From JAVBKX01 sp031553835 (GTDB taxonomy: Bacteria; Bacteroidota; Bacteroidia; Bacteroidales; Azobacteroidaceae), in the NCBI GenBank assembly GCA_031553835.1, contig JAVBKX010000004.1, positions 62,001 to 126,000 of the forward strand: a stretch of 64,000 bases of DNA. Direction: 5' to 3'. A program made the position numbers and the translations under genes. The number at the start of each line of letters is the position of its first letter. Positions within the stretch are counted from its first letter, which is position 1. The notes under the pieces were generated by a model, which was not told the DNA's origin, searched no databases, and saw only the letters and a list, made by a program, of their open reading frames with translations. Shown one piece after another: positions 53,663 through 62,726 of the stretch.

Positions 53663-54184
53663 ATGAAAAAAATTGCTTGTATCTGCTTTTTTGTATTCAT
53701 CGCCGGAGCGCTTTCGGCACAGGATCTGGTATCCTCTTTTCTAACGAAATATAATGAAAATGAGGAAATCCAGGTCACCACGATCGGCAAAAAAATGCTC
53801 GACATGCTCATTACGATTGCTCAAAAGGAAGAAACATGCATGGCCAAATCTTTGGAAGGATTGGATAACATCCGGGCTTTATCATCTGCCGATACGACAA
53901 AATACAATGAGTTTTATGATGCAGCATCCGATTTAATTAATAAATCCAAAGGATTTGAAATATTAATGTCTTCGCACAACTCCAATAGCAATACTGTGTT
54001 GGCTGTCAAAGAATCAAAAGGAATTGTGAAAGAACTGGTGTTACTTTCGAGAGATGAACATACCGGAACTTTCAACCTTATTTCACTGACAGGGAAAATA
54101 AATTTAGATACATTGGCCAAATACGCCAACAAATTGAATATTGAGGGATTGGACCAATTGAGTAAATTGAATGTGAATGAATAA
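53663..54184 (+). CDS. Exported DUF4252 protein
   Basis: 173 residues with a signal peptide (MKKIACICFFVFIAGALSAQ). The mature part (LVSSFLTKYNENEEIQVTTIGKKML near the start, LVLLSRDEHTGTFNLISLTGKI near the end) has the DUF4252 pattern of small periplasmic proteins following sigma operons in Bacteroidetes. Function unknown. It starts three bases after the membrane-protein stop. Confidence 0.82.
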   Translation: MKKIACICFFVFIAGALSAQDLVSSFLTKYNENEEIQVTTIGKKMLDMLITIAQKEETCMAKSLEGLDNIRALSSADTTKYNEFYDAASDLINKSKGFEILMSSHNSNSNTVLAVKESKGIVKELVLLSRDEHTGTFNLISLTGKINLDTLAKYANKLNIEGLDQLSKLNVNE

Positions 54185-54234
54185 ATTTATAAGTCTTTCT
54201 TTTTTTAACTAACTTTTTTGATTAAAACGGTAGA

Positions 54235-54270
54235 GAACGGCCGGACGTGATGTCCTGCCGTTTTTGTTTT
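54235..54270 (+). terminator. Rho-independent terminator after the sigma/DUF4252 operon
   Basis: ACGGCCGGAC pairs with GTCCTGCCGT with one mismatch and a GTGAT-like loop, followed by TTTTTGTTTTTAT. The T-run overlaps the -33 motif of the next promoter. Confidence 0.8.
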
Positions 54271-54294
54271 TATTGTAAATTGTTTTTACATTTG
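54263..54294 (+). promoter_or_regulatory. Promoter for the acyl-CoA synthetase
   Basis: TTTG ending at 54266, a 20-base spacer, and TACATTTG at 54287-54294 match the Bacteroidetes -33/-7 consensus. The ATG is 24 bases further. Confidence 0.65.
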
Positions 54295-54318
54295 CATAAA
54301 TACTTAATACTCTGAATT

Positions 54319-55974
54319 ATGATTCCTGAAAATTTTATCAAATTATACGAATCCAGTTTCAAAAAGAACTGGGAACTTCCGGCGCTATCTGACTATGGAG
54401 AATACAATACTCTATACTACAAAGACTTGGCCTTAGAAATAGAGAAAATACATGTCATCTTTGAAGCCTGCCGATTACGGCGAGGAGATAAAATTGCATT
54501 GGTGGGAAAAAACAACACCAAATGGTGTATCGCCTATTTAGCATCCGTTACTTATGGAGCAGTCATTGTTCCGATTCTTCAGGATTTTAATCCGAACGAC
54601 ATTCATCATATCATCAATCATTCCCAATCGTGCTTGTTATTTTGTTCGGATTCCATTTGGGAAACATTAGAAGAAAGTAAAATTGATGAAATCAGAGGAG
54701 TATTTTCACTGACCGATTTTCGCCTGCTTCATCAAAAAGACGGAGAAACATTTCATAGCATCCTTCATCAAATCGACTCGCTTTTATTTAACAAATACCC
54801 AAACGGTTTTACAAAAGAAGATCTCTGCTATACCGACCTTTCCAATGAAAAAATAATCGTATTGAACTACACTTCAGGAACTACCGGCTTTAGCAAAGGC
54901 GTAATGATTACCGGAAATAATTTAGCGGGAAATATCACATTCGCCCACCGAAAACAATTACTTAAGCGGGAAGACAAAGTAGTATCATTCCTGCCTTTAG
55001 CACATACTTATGGTTGTGCGTTTGAATTTTTGTATGCTTTATTCGAAGGATGTCACACTACACTGTTGGGCAAAACGCCTTCTCCTAAGATATTGATGAA
55101 AGCAATGGAAGAAGTGCGCCCCAATATCGTGATTGCAGTGCCGCTCATTTTGGAAAAAGTGTATAAAAACATGATTTTACCTCAGTTGAGTAAACGATCC
55201 ATGCGTTGGGCGCTTACTATTCCGTTGTTGGACTCACAGATTTATCATCAGATCCGCAAAAAATTAATTGACGCTTTCGGAGGACGGTTTACTCAGGTAA
55301 TTATCGGCGGCGCACCATTAAATGCGGAAGTTGAAGCATTTTTAATCAAAATAAAATTTCCATTCACAGTAGGTTACGGAATGACCGAATGCGCACCATT
55401 GATTAGTTTCGACCAATATGCTGACTTTGTACCTTCATCCTGCGGAACCATCTTGGATATAATGGAAGTACGGATTGATTCTGCTGATCCATATTCTATT
55501 GCCGGAGAAATCCAGGTCAGAGGAGAAAACGTCATGGCCGGATATTACCGCAACGAAGAGGCGACAAAAGATGTTTTTACCGAAGACGGATGGTTGAAAA
55601 CAGGCGATTTGGGTACGATCGACAAAGAAGGGCATATTTTTATCCGGGGTCGTTCCAAAAGTATGATTTTAGGAGCCAACGGACAAAATATTTATCCGGA
55701 AGAAATTGAGGCCAAATTAAATAACCTGCCTTTTGTGATGGAAAGCCTCATCGTTGAACGAAGCGGAAAACTGATCGCCTTAGTGTATCCCGATTATGAT
55801 GCTGTGGATGGAACCGGCGTTCAAAGCCAGGATCTTCCGCTTATTATGGAGGAAAACAAAAAAAACCTCAATACTATGCTGGCATCATACGAACAAGTTT
55901 CTGAAATTCAGTTATATCCGACAGAGTTTACCAAAACGCCGAAAAGGAGCATTAAGCGGTATTTGTATAAGTAA
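54319..55974 (+). CDS. AMP-binding enzyme, long-chain acyl-CoA synthetase-like
   Basis: 551 residues. The P-loop is YTSGTTGFSKG (TSGTTG at 185-190), with VGYGMTECAPL, GWLKTGDLGTIDKEGHIFIRGR (adenylate-binding Asp and hinge) and TPKRSIKRYLYK (catalytic Lys near the end). The enzyme activates a carboxylic acid, probably a fatty acid, with ATP and CoA. It is shorter than FadD but has all core motifs. It is the last gene before the palindrome cluster. Confidence 0.93.
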   Translation: MIPENFIKLYESSFKKNWELPALSDYGEYNTLYYKDLALEIEKIHVIFEACRLRRGDKIALVGKNNTKWCIAYLASVTYGAVIVPILQDFNPNDIHHIINHSQSCLLFCSDSIWETLEESKIDEIRGVFSLTDFRLLHQKDGETFHSILHQIDSLLFNKYPNGFTKEDLCYTDLSNEKIIVLNYTSGTTGFSKGVMITGNNLAGNITFAHRKQLLKREDKVVSFLPLAHTYGCAFEFLYALFEGCHTTLLGKTPSPKILMKAMEEVRPNIVIAVPLILEKVYKNMILPQLSKRSMRWALTIPLLDSQIYHQIRKKLIDAFGGRFTQVIIGGAPLNAEVEAFLIKIKFPFTVGYGMTECAPLISFDQYADFVPSSCGTILDIMEVRIDSADPYSIAGEIQVRGENVMAGYYRNEEATKDVFTEDGWLKTGDLGTIDKEGHIFIRGRSKSMILGANGQNIYPEEIEAKLNNLPFVMESLIVERSGKLIALVYPDYDAVDGTGVQSQDLPLIMEENKKNLNTMLASYEQVSEIQLYPTEFTKTPKRSIKRYLYK

Positions 55975-56300
55975 AAGCAAAGCCATTGCATGGCGCAGCC
56001 TCATGAGGCTGTCTCAAAAGCAGATTAATAGAACACAGATGACACGGATTACACAGAAAAGCGCAGATTGATTTTTTATTTGTAATTCTGGGATGGGTGA
56101 AATCCCCCACCTTTAGGTGGAGAAATATTGATTCCGGAGTACCTGATAATGATTTCAGAAGCAGTTCATAATTTATCAAGGCTTGTGAGCTCACTCTATT
56201 AGGGGGCTTTAGCCTCAACAGGACTTTCAGTCCGCATATCAACCCACCGCCTTAAGGCGTGTGGTCTATTGAGTTGTAGTGTCCGATAACCGAAATACAA
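55975..56300. repeat. Cluster of short palindromes (REP-like) between the acyl-CoA synthetase and the PUL
   Basis: Perfect or near-perfect hairpins occur in series: AGCCTCATGAGGCT (55997-56010), GGGAT/ATCCC (56090-56106), CCACCT-tt-AGGTGG (56107-56120), GTGAGCTCAC (56185-56194), GGGGCTTTAGCCTC (56203-56216), GGACT-ttc-AGTCC (56221-56233) and CCACCGCCTTAAGGCGTGTGG (56244-56264). ACACAGATGACACGGATT at about 56033-56050 resembles a repeat phrase common in Bacteroidetes intergenic DNA. No gene is seen. The arrangement resembles REP/BIME elements left by REP-associated transposases. Confidence 0.8.
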
Positions 56301-56846
56301 ATGGAGAAGGACGTAAAACATTTTGAGGCATTATTCCAACGACTACAGCCACGACTGTTTGCATTTTGCTGTAAATATGTGGATAATAAAGAACTGGCGC
56401 GCGATTTTGTGCAAGAGTGCTTTATCAACCTATGGGAAAACTATGAAATGGTACAGTCTTCATATGAATCTTATTTGTTTAGGGCTGTAAGGAACCGGTG
56501 CTTATCGCATTTTCGCCACCTTAGTATTCATGCCGACTATGAGCAGTCGGTGTTGCTTCGTATCAAAGAGTTTGAATTTCATCCCGAAAATCCGGAACAG
56601 CTTACCAAAATGTATCTAAAGGATATCAATGATCTGATTGAGCACTGTATTGCAAAATTACCAGAGAAGTGTCGGCAAGTGTTTATAATGAGTCGTTATG
56701 AGAGAATGAAGAATCAGGAGATTGCTGACGCTTTAGGCATAAGTGTACGGACTGTTGAAGCACAAATTTACAATGCCCTTAAGTTTCTGAAAAAGGAACT
56801 ACACGACTATGCACCCATACTATTATTGTTCTTCCCTTCTTATTGA
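56301..56846 (+). CDS. ECF sigma factor of the Bacteroidetes FecI-like group
   Basis: 181 residues. Region 2 is KELARDFVQECFINLWEN and region 4 is MKNQEIADALGISVRTVEAQIYNALKFLK, typical of the sigma-70 subfamily paired with FecR and SusC in Bacteroidetes. The next gene is the FecR anti-sigma, and susC with a signalling domain lies downstream. Together they form a trans-envelope switch for the polysaccharide locus. It starts just after the palindrome cluster. Confidence 0.94.
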   Translation: MEKDVKHFEALFQRLQPRLFAFCCKYVDNKELARDFVQECFINLWENYEMVQSSYESYLFRAVRNRCLSHFRHLSIHADYEQSVLLRIKEFEFHPENPEQLTKMYLKDINDLIEHCIAKLPEKCRQVFIMSRYERMKNQEIADALGISVRTVEAQIYNALKFLKKELHDYAPILLLFFPSY

Positions 56847-56941
56847 AATTAATCTTTTCGTTTTTTTTTCTAAAAAAAATGCTTCGCCTTTAAGTAGTCA
56901 ATCTCTCTTGTGCGTCATATCTATGAAGAGCATAAATAAGA

Positions 56942-57931
56942 ATGGAGAAGATTGATATAAATATAATAAAATATCTAACTAAAAATGCCTCTCCTGAAGA
57001 GCAGGCATCACTACTTGCCTGGCTCGAAGAGAGTGAGGAAAACCGCACTTACTTCCGCTCACTGAAGGATGCTTACGACTTGGGACATTTAGAATCCTAT
57101 ATGAAGGATAGCCAAATGAAATTGGAATGGAATAAACTGACGGAAAAAATTCGCGAGGTGAAGTCCATTCGGACTATTTCACGATTTCGGTCAATCAGCT
57201 ATACATTTTTGCGTTATGCGGCAGTCTTCTTACTCGGTGCATTGTGTATTCAGGTCTTCCACAACCTGAACAACCGCATAGAAGAAGAGCTTTTGGTGAA
57301 TACATTGGTGGAAACAGGCGTTGGCGAACGGTCGAAGATAACGCTTCCTGATGGTTCGGTTGTGTGGGTGAATGCTTGTAGTTCGGTGACTTACGACAAT
57401 GCTTTCGGGCAGAATGATCGTGTTGTGACATTGCAGGGAGAAGCTTATTTTGAGGTGGCGAAGGATACTTTGAAGCCTTTTATGGTACAAGCCGACCGGT
57501 TTACTTACCGGGTAACAGGAACCTCCTTCAATGTGTATGCTTTTGATGAAGACGAGGAAGTGAGTATTGCCCTTTTGGAAGGCGGAGTGACAATTGAATA
57601 TGACGGGACGACTCACGTGCTTTATCCCGAACAGATGTTTACCTATAATAAAACAAGTAAAGAAGTGACATTGAGCAAAACAAATGTCAACTTGCTGTCA
57701 TCATGGCGTCGGGGCGAATTTGTTTTCGACAATATGACATTCGACGAACTAGTCCGCCGCCTGGAACGTTCGTATAATGTAAAATTTGTGTTTGAAAACC
57801 AAAAAATACGAAAAGAGACTTTTGGTGGGACATTGCGCAATTACGATTCATTGGAAATGATTATGAAAGTAATCCAAACAGGTATTCCGGTTCAGTACCG
57901 GATTGAGGAAAATGTAGTTTACATTAAGTAA
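56942..57931 (+). CDS. FecR-family anti-sigma factor
   Basis: 329 residues. A cytoplasmic N-terminal part (about 1-85) binds the sigma factor, and one membrane helix lies at about 88-107 (YTFLRYAAVFLLGALCIQVF). The periplasmic FecR domain (about 125-225; RSKITLPDGSVVWVNACSSV, GEAYFEVAKD) is followed by a DUF4974 domain (about 258-328; FDNMTFDELVRRLERSYNV). DUF4974 resembles the STN domain and would contact the STN of the SusC protein downstream. A 95-base A/T-rich gap separates it from the sigma gene. Confidence 0.95.
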   Translation: MEKIDINIIKYLTKNASPEEQASLLAWLEESEENRTYFRSLKDAYDLGHLESYMKDSQMKLEWNKLTEKIREVKSIRTISRFRSISYTFLRYAAVFLLGALCIQVFHNLNNRIEEELLVNTLVETGVGERSKITLPDGSVVWVNACSSVTYDNAFGQNDRVVTLQGEAYFEVAKDTLKPFMVQADRFTYRVTGTSFNVYAFDEDEEVSIALLEGGVTIEYDGTTHVLYPEQMFTYNKTSKEVTLSKTNVNLLSSWRRGEFVFDNMTFDELVRRLERSYNVKFVFENQKIRKETFGGTLRNYDSLEMIMKVIQTGIPVQYRIEENVVYIK

Positions 57932-57954
57932 TTAAGACTGAAAAATTAAAAAAG

Positions 57955-58086
57955 GAGGATTTGCCTATGACATAAACAAAAGAGGCGCAAAAAAATCGGT
58001 AAAAGGTTGCACTAATTCCGGTTTCATACCAAGCAACAAAAAAATTATTGTTTAATATTAATACGACAAGACAAAGATATGAAAAG
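57955..58086 (+). repeat. Leader repeat, copy 1 (before the beta-propeller glycosidase)
   Basis: About 130 bases closely matching copy 2 at 59148-59278, with only scattered substitutions and small indels. Both contain CTATGACATAAAC, TTTCATACCAA, ATTGTTTAATATTAATAC, the palindrome TTAATATTAA and AGACAAAGATATG at the start codon. An internal hairpin (AAATCGG with CCGGTTT) is kept with a G-U pair. Confidence 0.9.
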
Positions 58087-59146
58087 ACGAAACTTCCTCC
58101 GAAACACCTCCTTAGTTGGCATGGGTATACTAATTTATCCATCGTTCAAATCTTACGGTTCGGGTTCAATCTCTTCTGAACAAGCCGAACAAACAAAAGC
58201 CAACGCTTTTTGGGATTTATTCGGTAATGATTACCGGGAAAACTGCAAAGCCTGGATGCATAATCTAAAAAAGAACCCTGTTATTCCCTCCGGTACAAAA
58301 AACTGGAAGAAAATGTGGACTGCGAATCCGGATATTTTGGAATTGAATGGTAAAACCCTGGTTTATTATAGAGGAAACGGTACCAAGGGCAATGAACCAG
58401 ACAGGCACGACCGGATCGGAGTGGCCGAGATAAGAAAAGTAACCGGCGATGAGTTTTTATTTGAAGATTTAAACAATGGTAATTTTATTGTAGATGTGGG
58501 CCCCAAAGGAAGTTTTGACGACGGCGATGTTTTAGACCCCGGAGTAATTATTTTTAATGGGAAAGTTTTTCTCTATTATTCTGCCGTAGGAACCGGACCG
58601 GATTCGATCGGATTAGCGGTAAGCGATGATGGTGTTCATTTTGAAAAATACGGAGAAGTTTTAATAGGTCGTTCTCCCGACGTGCTTATCAAGGACGATA
58701 AAATGTATTTGGTTTACCAGCTGGATAAGGGAGAGGGCTACCGGGGATTTTATCTTGCGGTTTCTGAGGACGGTTATCATTTTCAGCCGGTATCGGATCA
58801 GCCGGTATTCAGCTCGGGTGATAATTCATGGGATAAGTATATTGCAACTGCGCGATTTCACATGGACGAAAACGGATTCTATATCTTGTATGGCGGTAGT
58901 CCGGATATGAATGACCAACCGGATTATTTCGGATTGGCACGTTCGCAGGATCTTTTCAATTGGGAAAAACATCCGGGGAATCCGATATTCGGCTTAAGCG
59001 CCAAAGGCGAAGAGGATGGCGGTGCCATTTGGTTCCCGGCTTTGATCGAGACTCCGGAACATTATGTGATAATATACGAAGGGAGTCGGGGGCGGTATTC
59101 GTGGGAACTTACATCTCAAATATGCATGTCTTCCATCAAGAAATAG
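58079..59146 (+). CDS. Secreted five-bladed beta-propeller glycosidase-like protein
   Basis: 355 residues with a Tat-like start (RRNFLRNTSLVGMG). The rest shows repeated propeller blades: MWTANPDILELNGKTLVYYRG, DGDVLDPGVIIFNGKVFLYYS, GRSPDVLIKDDKMYLVY, DKYIATARFHMDENGFYILY and GGAIWFPALIETPEHYVIIY. Each places an acidic residue at the blade start, as in GH43/GH117/GH130-type enzymes. The exact family and substrate are not clear. It lies between fecR and susC with the same leader as susC, so it is part of the polysaccharide locus. Confidence 0.8.
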   Translation: MKRRNFLRNTSLVGMGILIYPSFKSYGSGSISSEQAEQTKANAFWDLFGNDYRENCKAWMHNLKKNPVIPSGTKNWKKMWTANPDILELNGKTLVYYRGNGTKGNEPDRHDRIGVAEIRKVTGDEFLFEDLNNGNFIVDVGPKGSFDDGDVLDPGVIIFNGKVFLYYSAVGTGPDSIGLAVSDDGVHFEKYGEVLIGRSPDVLIKDDKMYLVYQLDKGEGYRGFYLAVSEDGYHFQPVSDQPVFSSGDNSWDKYIATARFHMDENGFYILYGGSPDMNDQPDYFGLARSQDLFNWEKHPGNPIFGLSAKGEEDGGAIWFPALIETPEHYVIIYEGSRGRYSWELTSQICMSSIKK

Positions 59147-59147
59147 C

Positions 59148-59278
59148 GAGGACTTCCTATGACATAAACGAAAGAGCTTCAAAAAAACCGGGAAAAGCTG
59201 GTACCAATCCCGGTTTCATACCAAACAACAAAAAAATCATTGTTTAATATTAATACAACAAGACAAAGATATGGAAAA
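59148..59278 (+). repeat. Leader repeat, copy 2 (before susC)
   Basis: Copy 2 of the ~130-base leader, starting one base after the glycosidase stop. Here the hairpin is perfect: ACCGGGA pairs with TCCCGGT around a 14-base loop. It ends at the susC ATG. Confidence 0.9.
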
Positions 59279-62200
59279 CATCATTCATATCAAAGGTGAA
59301 TACCTTTTGATACTAAAAAAAATATGGCTACAAATGAGACTAATAACAATACTATTATTCCTGATCACTTTTTGCATGCAGGCTGAGACCACTTATTCAC
59401 AAAATGCGAAAGTCAATCTGAATATGAAGAATGTAACGCTGACAGAGATCTTCAGAGAGATTGAGAAACAGTCGGATTACCGCTTCTTCTACAGCAATAC
59501 TCGCTTAAACACTTCCTCCAAACATGACCTAAAAACGGACAATTCGGAGTTGAATGAGGTTTTAGACGAGCTTTTCAGTGATACAGATTTCACTTATGCT
59601 TTGGTGGATAACTACATCGTTATTACATCAAAGGAAAACACTCGATTACCTCAAATTCCACAAAATCCGGACAACCGTAAGCTTACAGGGAATATCAGGG
59701 ATGACGACGGTGTTCCGTTAATTGGCGCTAACGTGTTCATAAAAGGAACGAATGTCGGTGTAATTACGGATTTCGATGGGAATTTCTCCATCTCAGCACC
59801 TAAGGATGCTTCGCTGCAAATTTCCTATATCGGATATGCCACCCAGGAAGTTGCCGTAGGTAACCGGGATGTGATAAACGTTATTCTGAAAGAAGACATA
59901 CGCGTAATAGACGAAGTGGTAGTTATTGGTTATGGAACGGTAAAGAGGGCTAACCTTACGGGAGCGGTTTCAACAACAGATGCTAAAATATTCGAGGCTC
60001 GTCCTATACAAAACGCTGCAAATGCCCTGATGGGTGAAGTGCCGGGGTTATCCGTAATTCGTGGCAGTGGTGCACCGGGTAGTAGCCCTATTATTAGAAT
60101 CCGTGACGTTTCTTCCGTTAATGGAGGTTCACCTCTTATATTGATCGACGGGGCTGAAGGCAACTTGACTTTGATTAATCCGGCAGATATTGAGAATGTT
60201 TCGGTATTGAAAGACGGTACCGCTGCCATCTATGGCGCACGTGCTGCCGATGGTGTGATTCTTATTTCTACAAAGAGCGGGAGGCGGAATCAGAAGTTAA
60301 AAATAACGTTGGATGCGAACTTCTCCGTTAAAACACCAGCATTGTTGAGAAGACCCGCAAACTTGTACGAACATGCAGTAATGGCGCTGGAAATTACCGA
60401 CGGTTCGTTCCCTATTGAATACTCACTGGAAGAATTGGAACTGATCGCTCAAGGAAGCGAACAGGTAATACCTGCCGGCACTGCATGGGGCCGCTGGGGT
60501 ACTCTGTATCCGAAGTTTTATAAAGACCAGGATTGGAATAAACATATCATTGGGAATGGTAACCTGCAGAACTATAATGTAAGCCTTTCTGATGGTGACA
60601 AGAAATATTCTTATTTGATCTCTTTAGGTCATCAGAGCGAAGAGGGATTACCAAAATACGGCCGGGATAATAATAAACGTTATTTTGTACGCGCCAAGTC
60701 GGATATCGAAATACTTAAAAACCTGAATTACGATATCAATATCTCTTACGAAGGAGGCGACCGATCTTATTCGACGGGGATCGGCGACTCATACTCATTG
60801 TGGGAAATGCTCTACAAGACTCGTAGTTGGGCTCCGATGTACAACCCTGCGGGTAATTATTATTCCTTTGAAGGATTTCCATCTCCACAGCAGTTATTGG
60901 AACAGGGAGGCTATACGAACGTGACAAGTGGATACTTTACAATTAACAACCAACTGACTTGGCAAATCATTGACGGATTGAATCTTATCGGACGCGCGAT
61001 AGTACGTAAACTAGACTCCGACAATTATGGTGAATATAAAACCTTATATCTCTACAACTGGGAAAACGTTAATCATGGAATAAACAGAACGCCAAATAGC
61101 GCCCATCGCTCTTATAGCAAAAGTTTGTTCAAAAGCTTCACCCTGTATGGTGAATACAAAAAAACATTCGGAAAACATGATATCGGTGTGATGGTTGGGG
61201 GATCACATGAATCGGAAAACAATAATGGATTCTGGGCAAAACGCATAAACTACGACCAGCAGGAGAATATGGCTTTGCCTTTGGGAGGTGCTGATAACCA
61301 AGAGGCAATGAGCAATGGTTACGCATGGACTATCAATTCGTTCTTTTCCAGATTGAGCTATGCTTTTGCCAATAAATATCTGATCGACGCAACATTCCGT
61401 GCGGACGGCAGCTCACGCTTCCACCCGGACTCTCGTTGGGGTTACTTCCCCGGTGTATCAGCTGCATGGCGTTTCAGCGAAGAATCGTTCATGAAAGACC
61501 TGAACATCTTCGACGACTTCAAGTTTAAAGCATCTTATGGTGAAATGGGCAATCAGTCGGGTATCGATTACTATGACTATATTAAGTTGATTTCTTTAGG
61601 AAATTCCTATCATCCGTTTGGCTCGGGACAGAAAGGACAAATAGCGGATGTCAGAAGTCTTGTATCGACAGCACGTACTTGGGAAACAATCAAATCTACC
61701 GATATTGGTATCGAATTTACATTCTTACAGAACAGGCTCTACGGTTCATTCGACTACTTCTGGAAAAACAATGATAATATGTTGATCTCCGTTACCTATC
61801 CTTCGGTGCTTGGAGCAAGCACGCCTAAGACAAATAGCGGCCGGTTTGAAGTAAATGGTTGGGAAGTTTCGCTCGGATGGAGAGACAAGATTGGCGATTT
61901 CGGCTATTCGGTAAGAGGTAGTTTAAGTGATGCCCGGAATAAAGTGGTAGAAAGAATTGGCGGGAACTTAATCACATTAGGTCAAAACTATGCTGCGACA
62001 GGCTATCCTCTTAATTCTTATTTCGGATATGTATTTGACGGAATTATTCAAAACGAACAGGAATTGGCTGATTACGAAGCTCGTTATCCTAAAGGTGGTA
62101 TACCCGGACATGGTACTTTGTCGGTAGGTGATGCTAAGTATAAAGATTTAGATGGCGACGGAGTCCTTTCTGTTTTAGGTGATGGTAATCCGGGTAGTGG

Positions 62201-62708
62201 CGACGTTAAATATTTAGGAGATGCCAACCCCCGGTATTCTTTCGGATTGAATCTGGGCGCCAACTATAAAGGTTTCGATATTAGCCTGTTTATTCAGGGC
62301 GTAGGCAGGAGAACGATGTTCCTCGAAAATGAAGCGCGTATGCCTTTTGCTGAGCCTTGGTTTCAGTCGGATTCGTATTGGTATGGAAAGACTTGGACAG
62401 CAGAACGTACGGATGCTAAATATCCTGCTATAACCAATAATGGAAAAAAGGGATACAATTATTATGTTTCCACAAACACTAAACATAATGTTGCATATGC
62501 TCGCCTGAAGAACCTGCAATTAGGATATACAATTCCAAACACTCTTGTTTCAAAAATCGGATTGGAGAATATAAGAGTTTATTTCAGTGGTGAAGACTTA
62601 TTTGAATTTACCAATTCTCCTTCAGGATGGGATCCTGAGGAATTGGGTGTACTGAATTTTTATCCTTTCACCCGCAACTTCTCCATTGGCACAAGTATTG
62701 TTTTTTAA
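59271..62708 (+). CDS. SusC/RagA-family TonB-dependent transporter with STN signalling domain
   Basis: 1145 residues. After the signal segment there is an STN domain (about 45-125; VNLNMKNVTLTEIFREIEKQ), a carboxypeptidase-regulatory-like beta domain (about 137-210; GVPLIGANVFIKGTNVGV), the TonB plug (about 220-350; VIGYGTVKRANLTGAV, GVILISTKSG) and a large barrel ending in an aromatic YPFTRNFSIGTSIVF. Glycan import across the outer membrane is the family role. The STN domain indicates signalling to the upstream FecR/sigma pair. The substrate is unknown. SusD follows 18 bases later. Confidence 0.96.
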   Translation: MENIIHIKGEYLLILKKIWLQMRLITILLFLITFCMQAETTYSQNAKVNLNMKNVTLTEIFREIEKQSDYRFFYSNTRLNTSSKHDLKTDNSELNEVLDELFSDTDFTYALVDNYIVITSKENTRLPQIPQNPDNRKLTGNIRDDDGVPLIGANVFIKGTNVGVITDFDGNFSISAPKDASLQISYIGYATQEVAVGNRDVINVILKEDIRVIDEVVVIGYGTVKRANLTGAVSTTDAKIFEARPIQNAANALMGEVPGLSVIRGSGAPGSSPIIRIRDVSSVNGGSPLILIDGAEGNLTLINPADIENVSVLKDGTAAIYGARAADGVILISTKSGRRNQKLKITLDANFSVKTPALLRRPANLYEHAVMALEITDGSFPIEYSLEELELIAQGSEQVIPAGTAWGRWGTLYPKFYKDQDWNKHIIGNGNLQNYNVSLSDGDKKYSYLISLGHQSEEGLPKYGRDNNKRYFVRAKSDIEILKNLNYDINISYEGGDRSYSTGIGDSYSLWEMLYKTRSWAPMYNPAGNYYSFEGFPSPQQLLEQGGYTNVTSGYFTINNQLTWQIIDGLNLIGRAIVRKLDSDNYGEYKTLYLYNWENVNHGINRTPNSAHRSYSKSLFKSFTLYGEYKKTFGKHDIGVMVGGSHESENNNGFWAKRINYDQQENMALPLGGADNQEAMSNGYAWTINSFFSRLSYAFANKYLIDATFRADGSSRFHPDSRWGYFPGVSAAWRFSEESFMKDLNIFDDFKFKASYGEMGNQSGIDYYDYIKLISLGNSYHPFGSGQKGQIADVRSLVSTARTWETIKSTDIGIEFTFLQNRLYGSFDYFWKNNDNMLISVTYPSVLGASTPKTNSGRFEVNGWEVSLGWRDKIGDFGYSVRGSLSDARNKVVERIGGNLITLGQNYAATGYPLNSYFGYVFDGIIQNEQELADYEARYPKGGIPGHGTLSVGDAKYKDLDGDGVLSVLGDGNPGSGDVKYLGDANPRYSFGLNLGANYKGFDISLFIQGVGRRTMFLENEARMPFAEPWFQSDSYWYGKTWTAERTDAKYPAITNNGKKGYNYYVSTNTKHNVAYARLKNLQLGYTIPNTLVSKIGLENIRVYFSGEDLFEFTNSPSGWDPEELGVLNFYPFTRNFSIGTSIVF

Positions 62709-62726
62709 TTTTAAAAATGTAATCGT

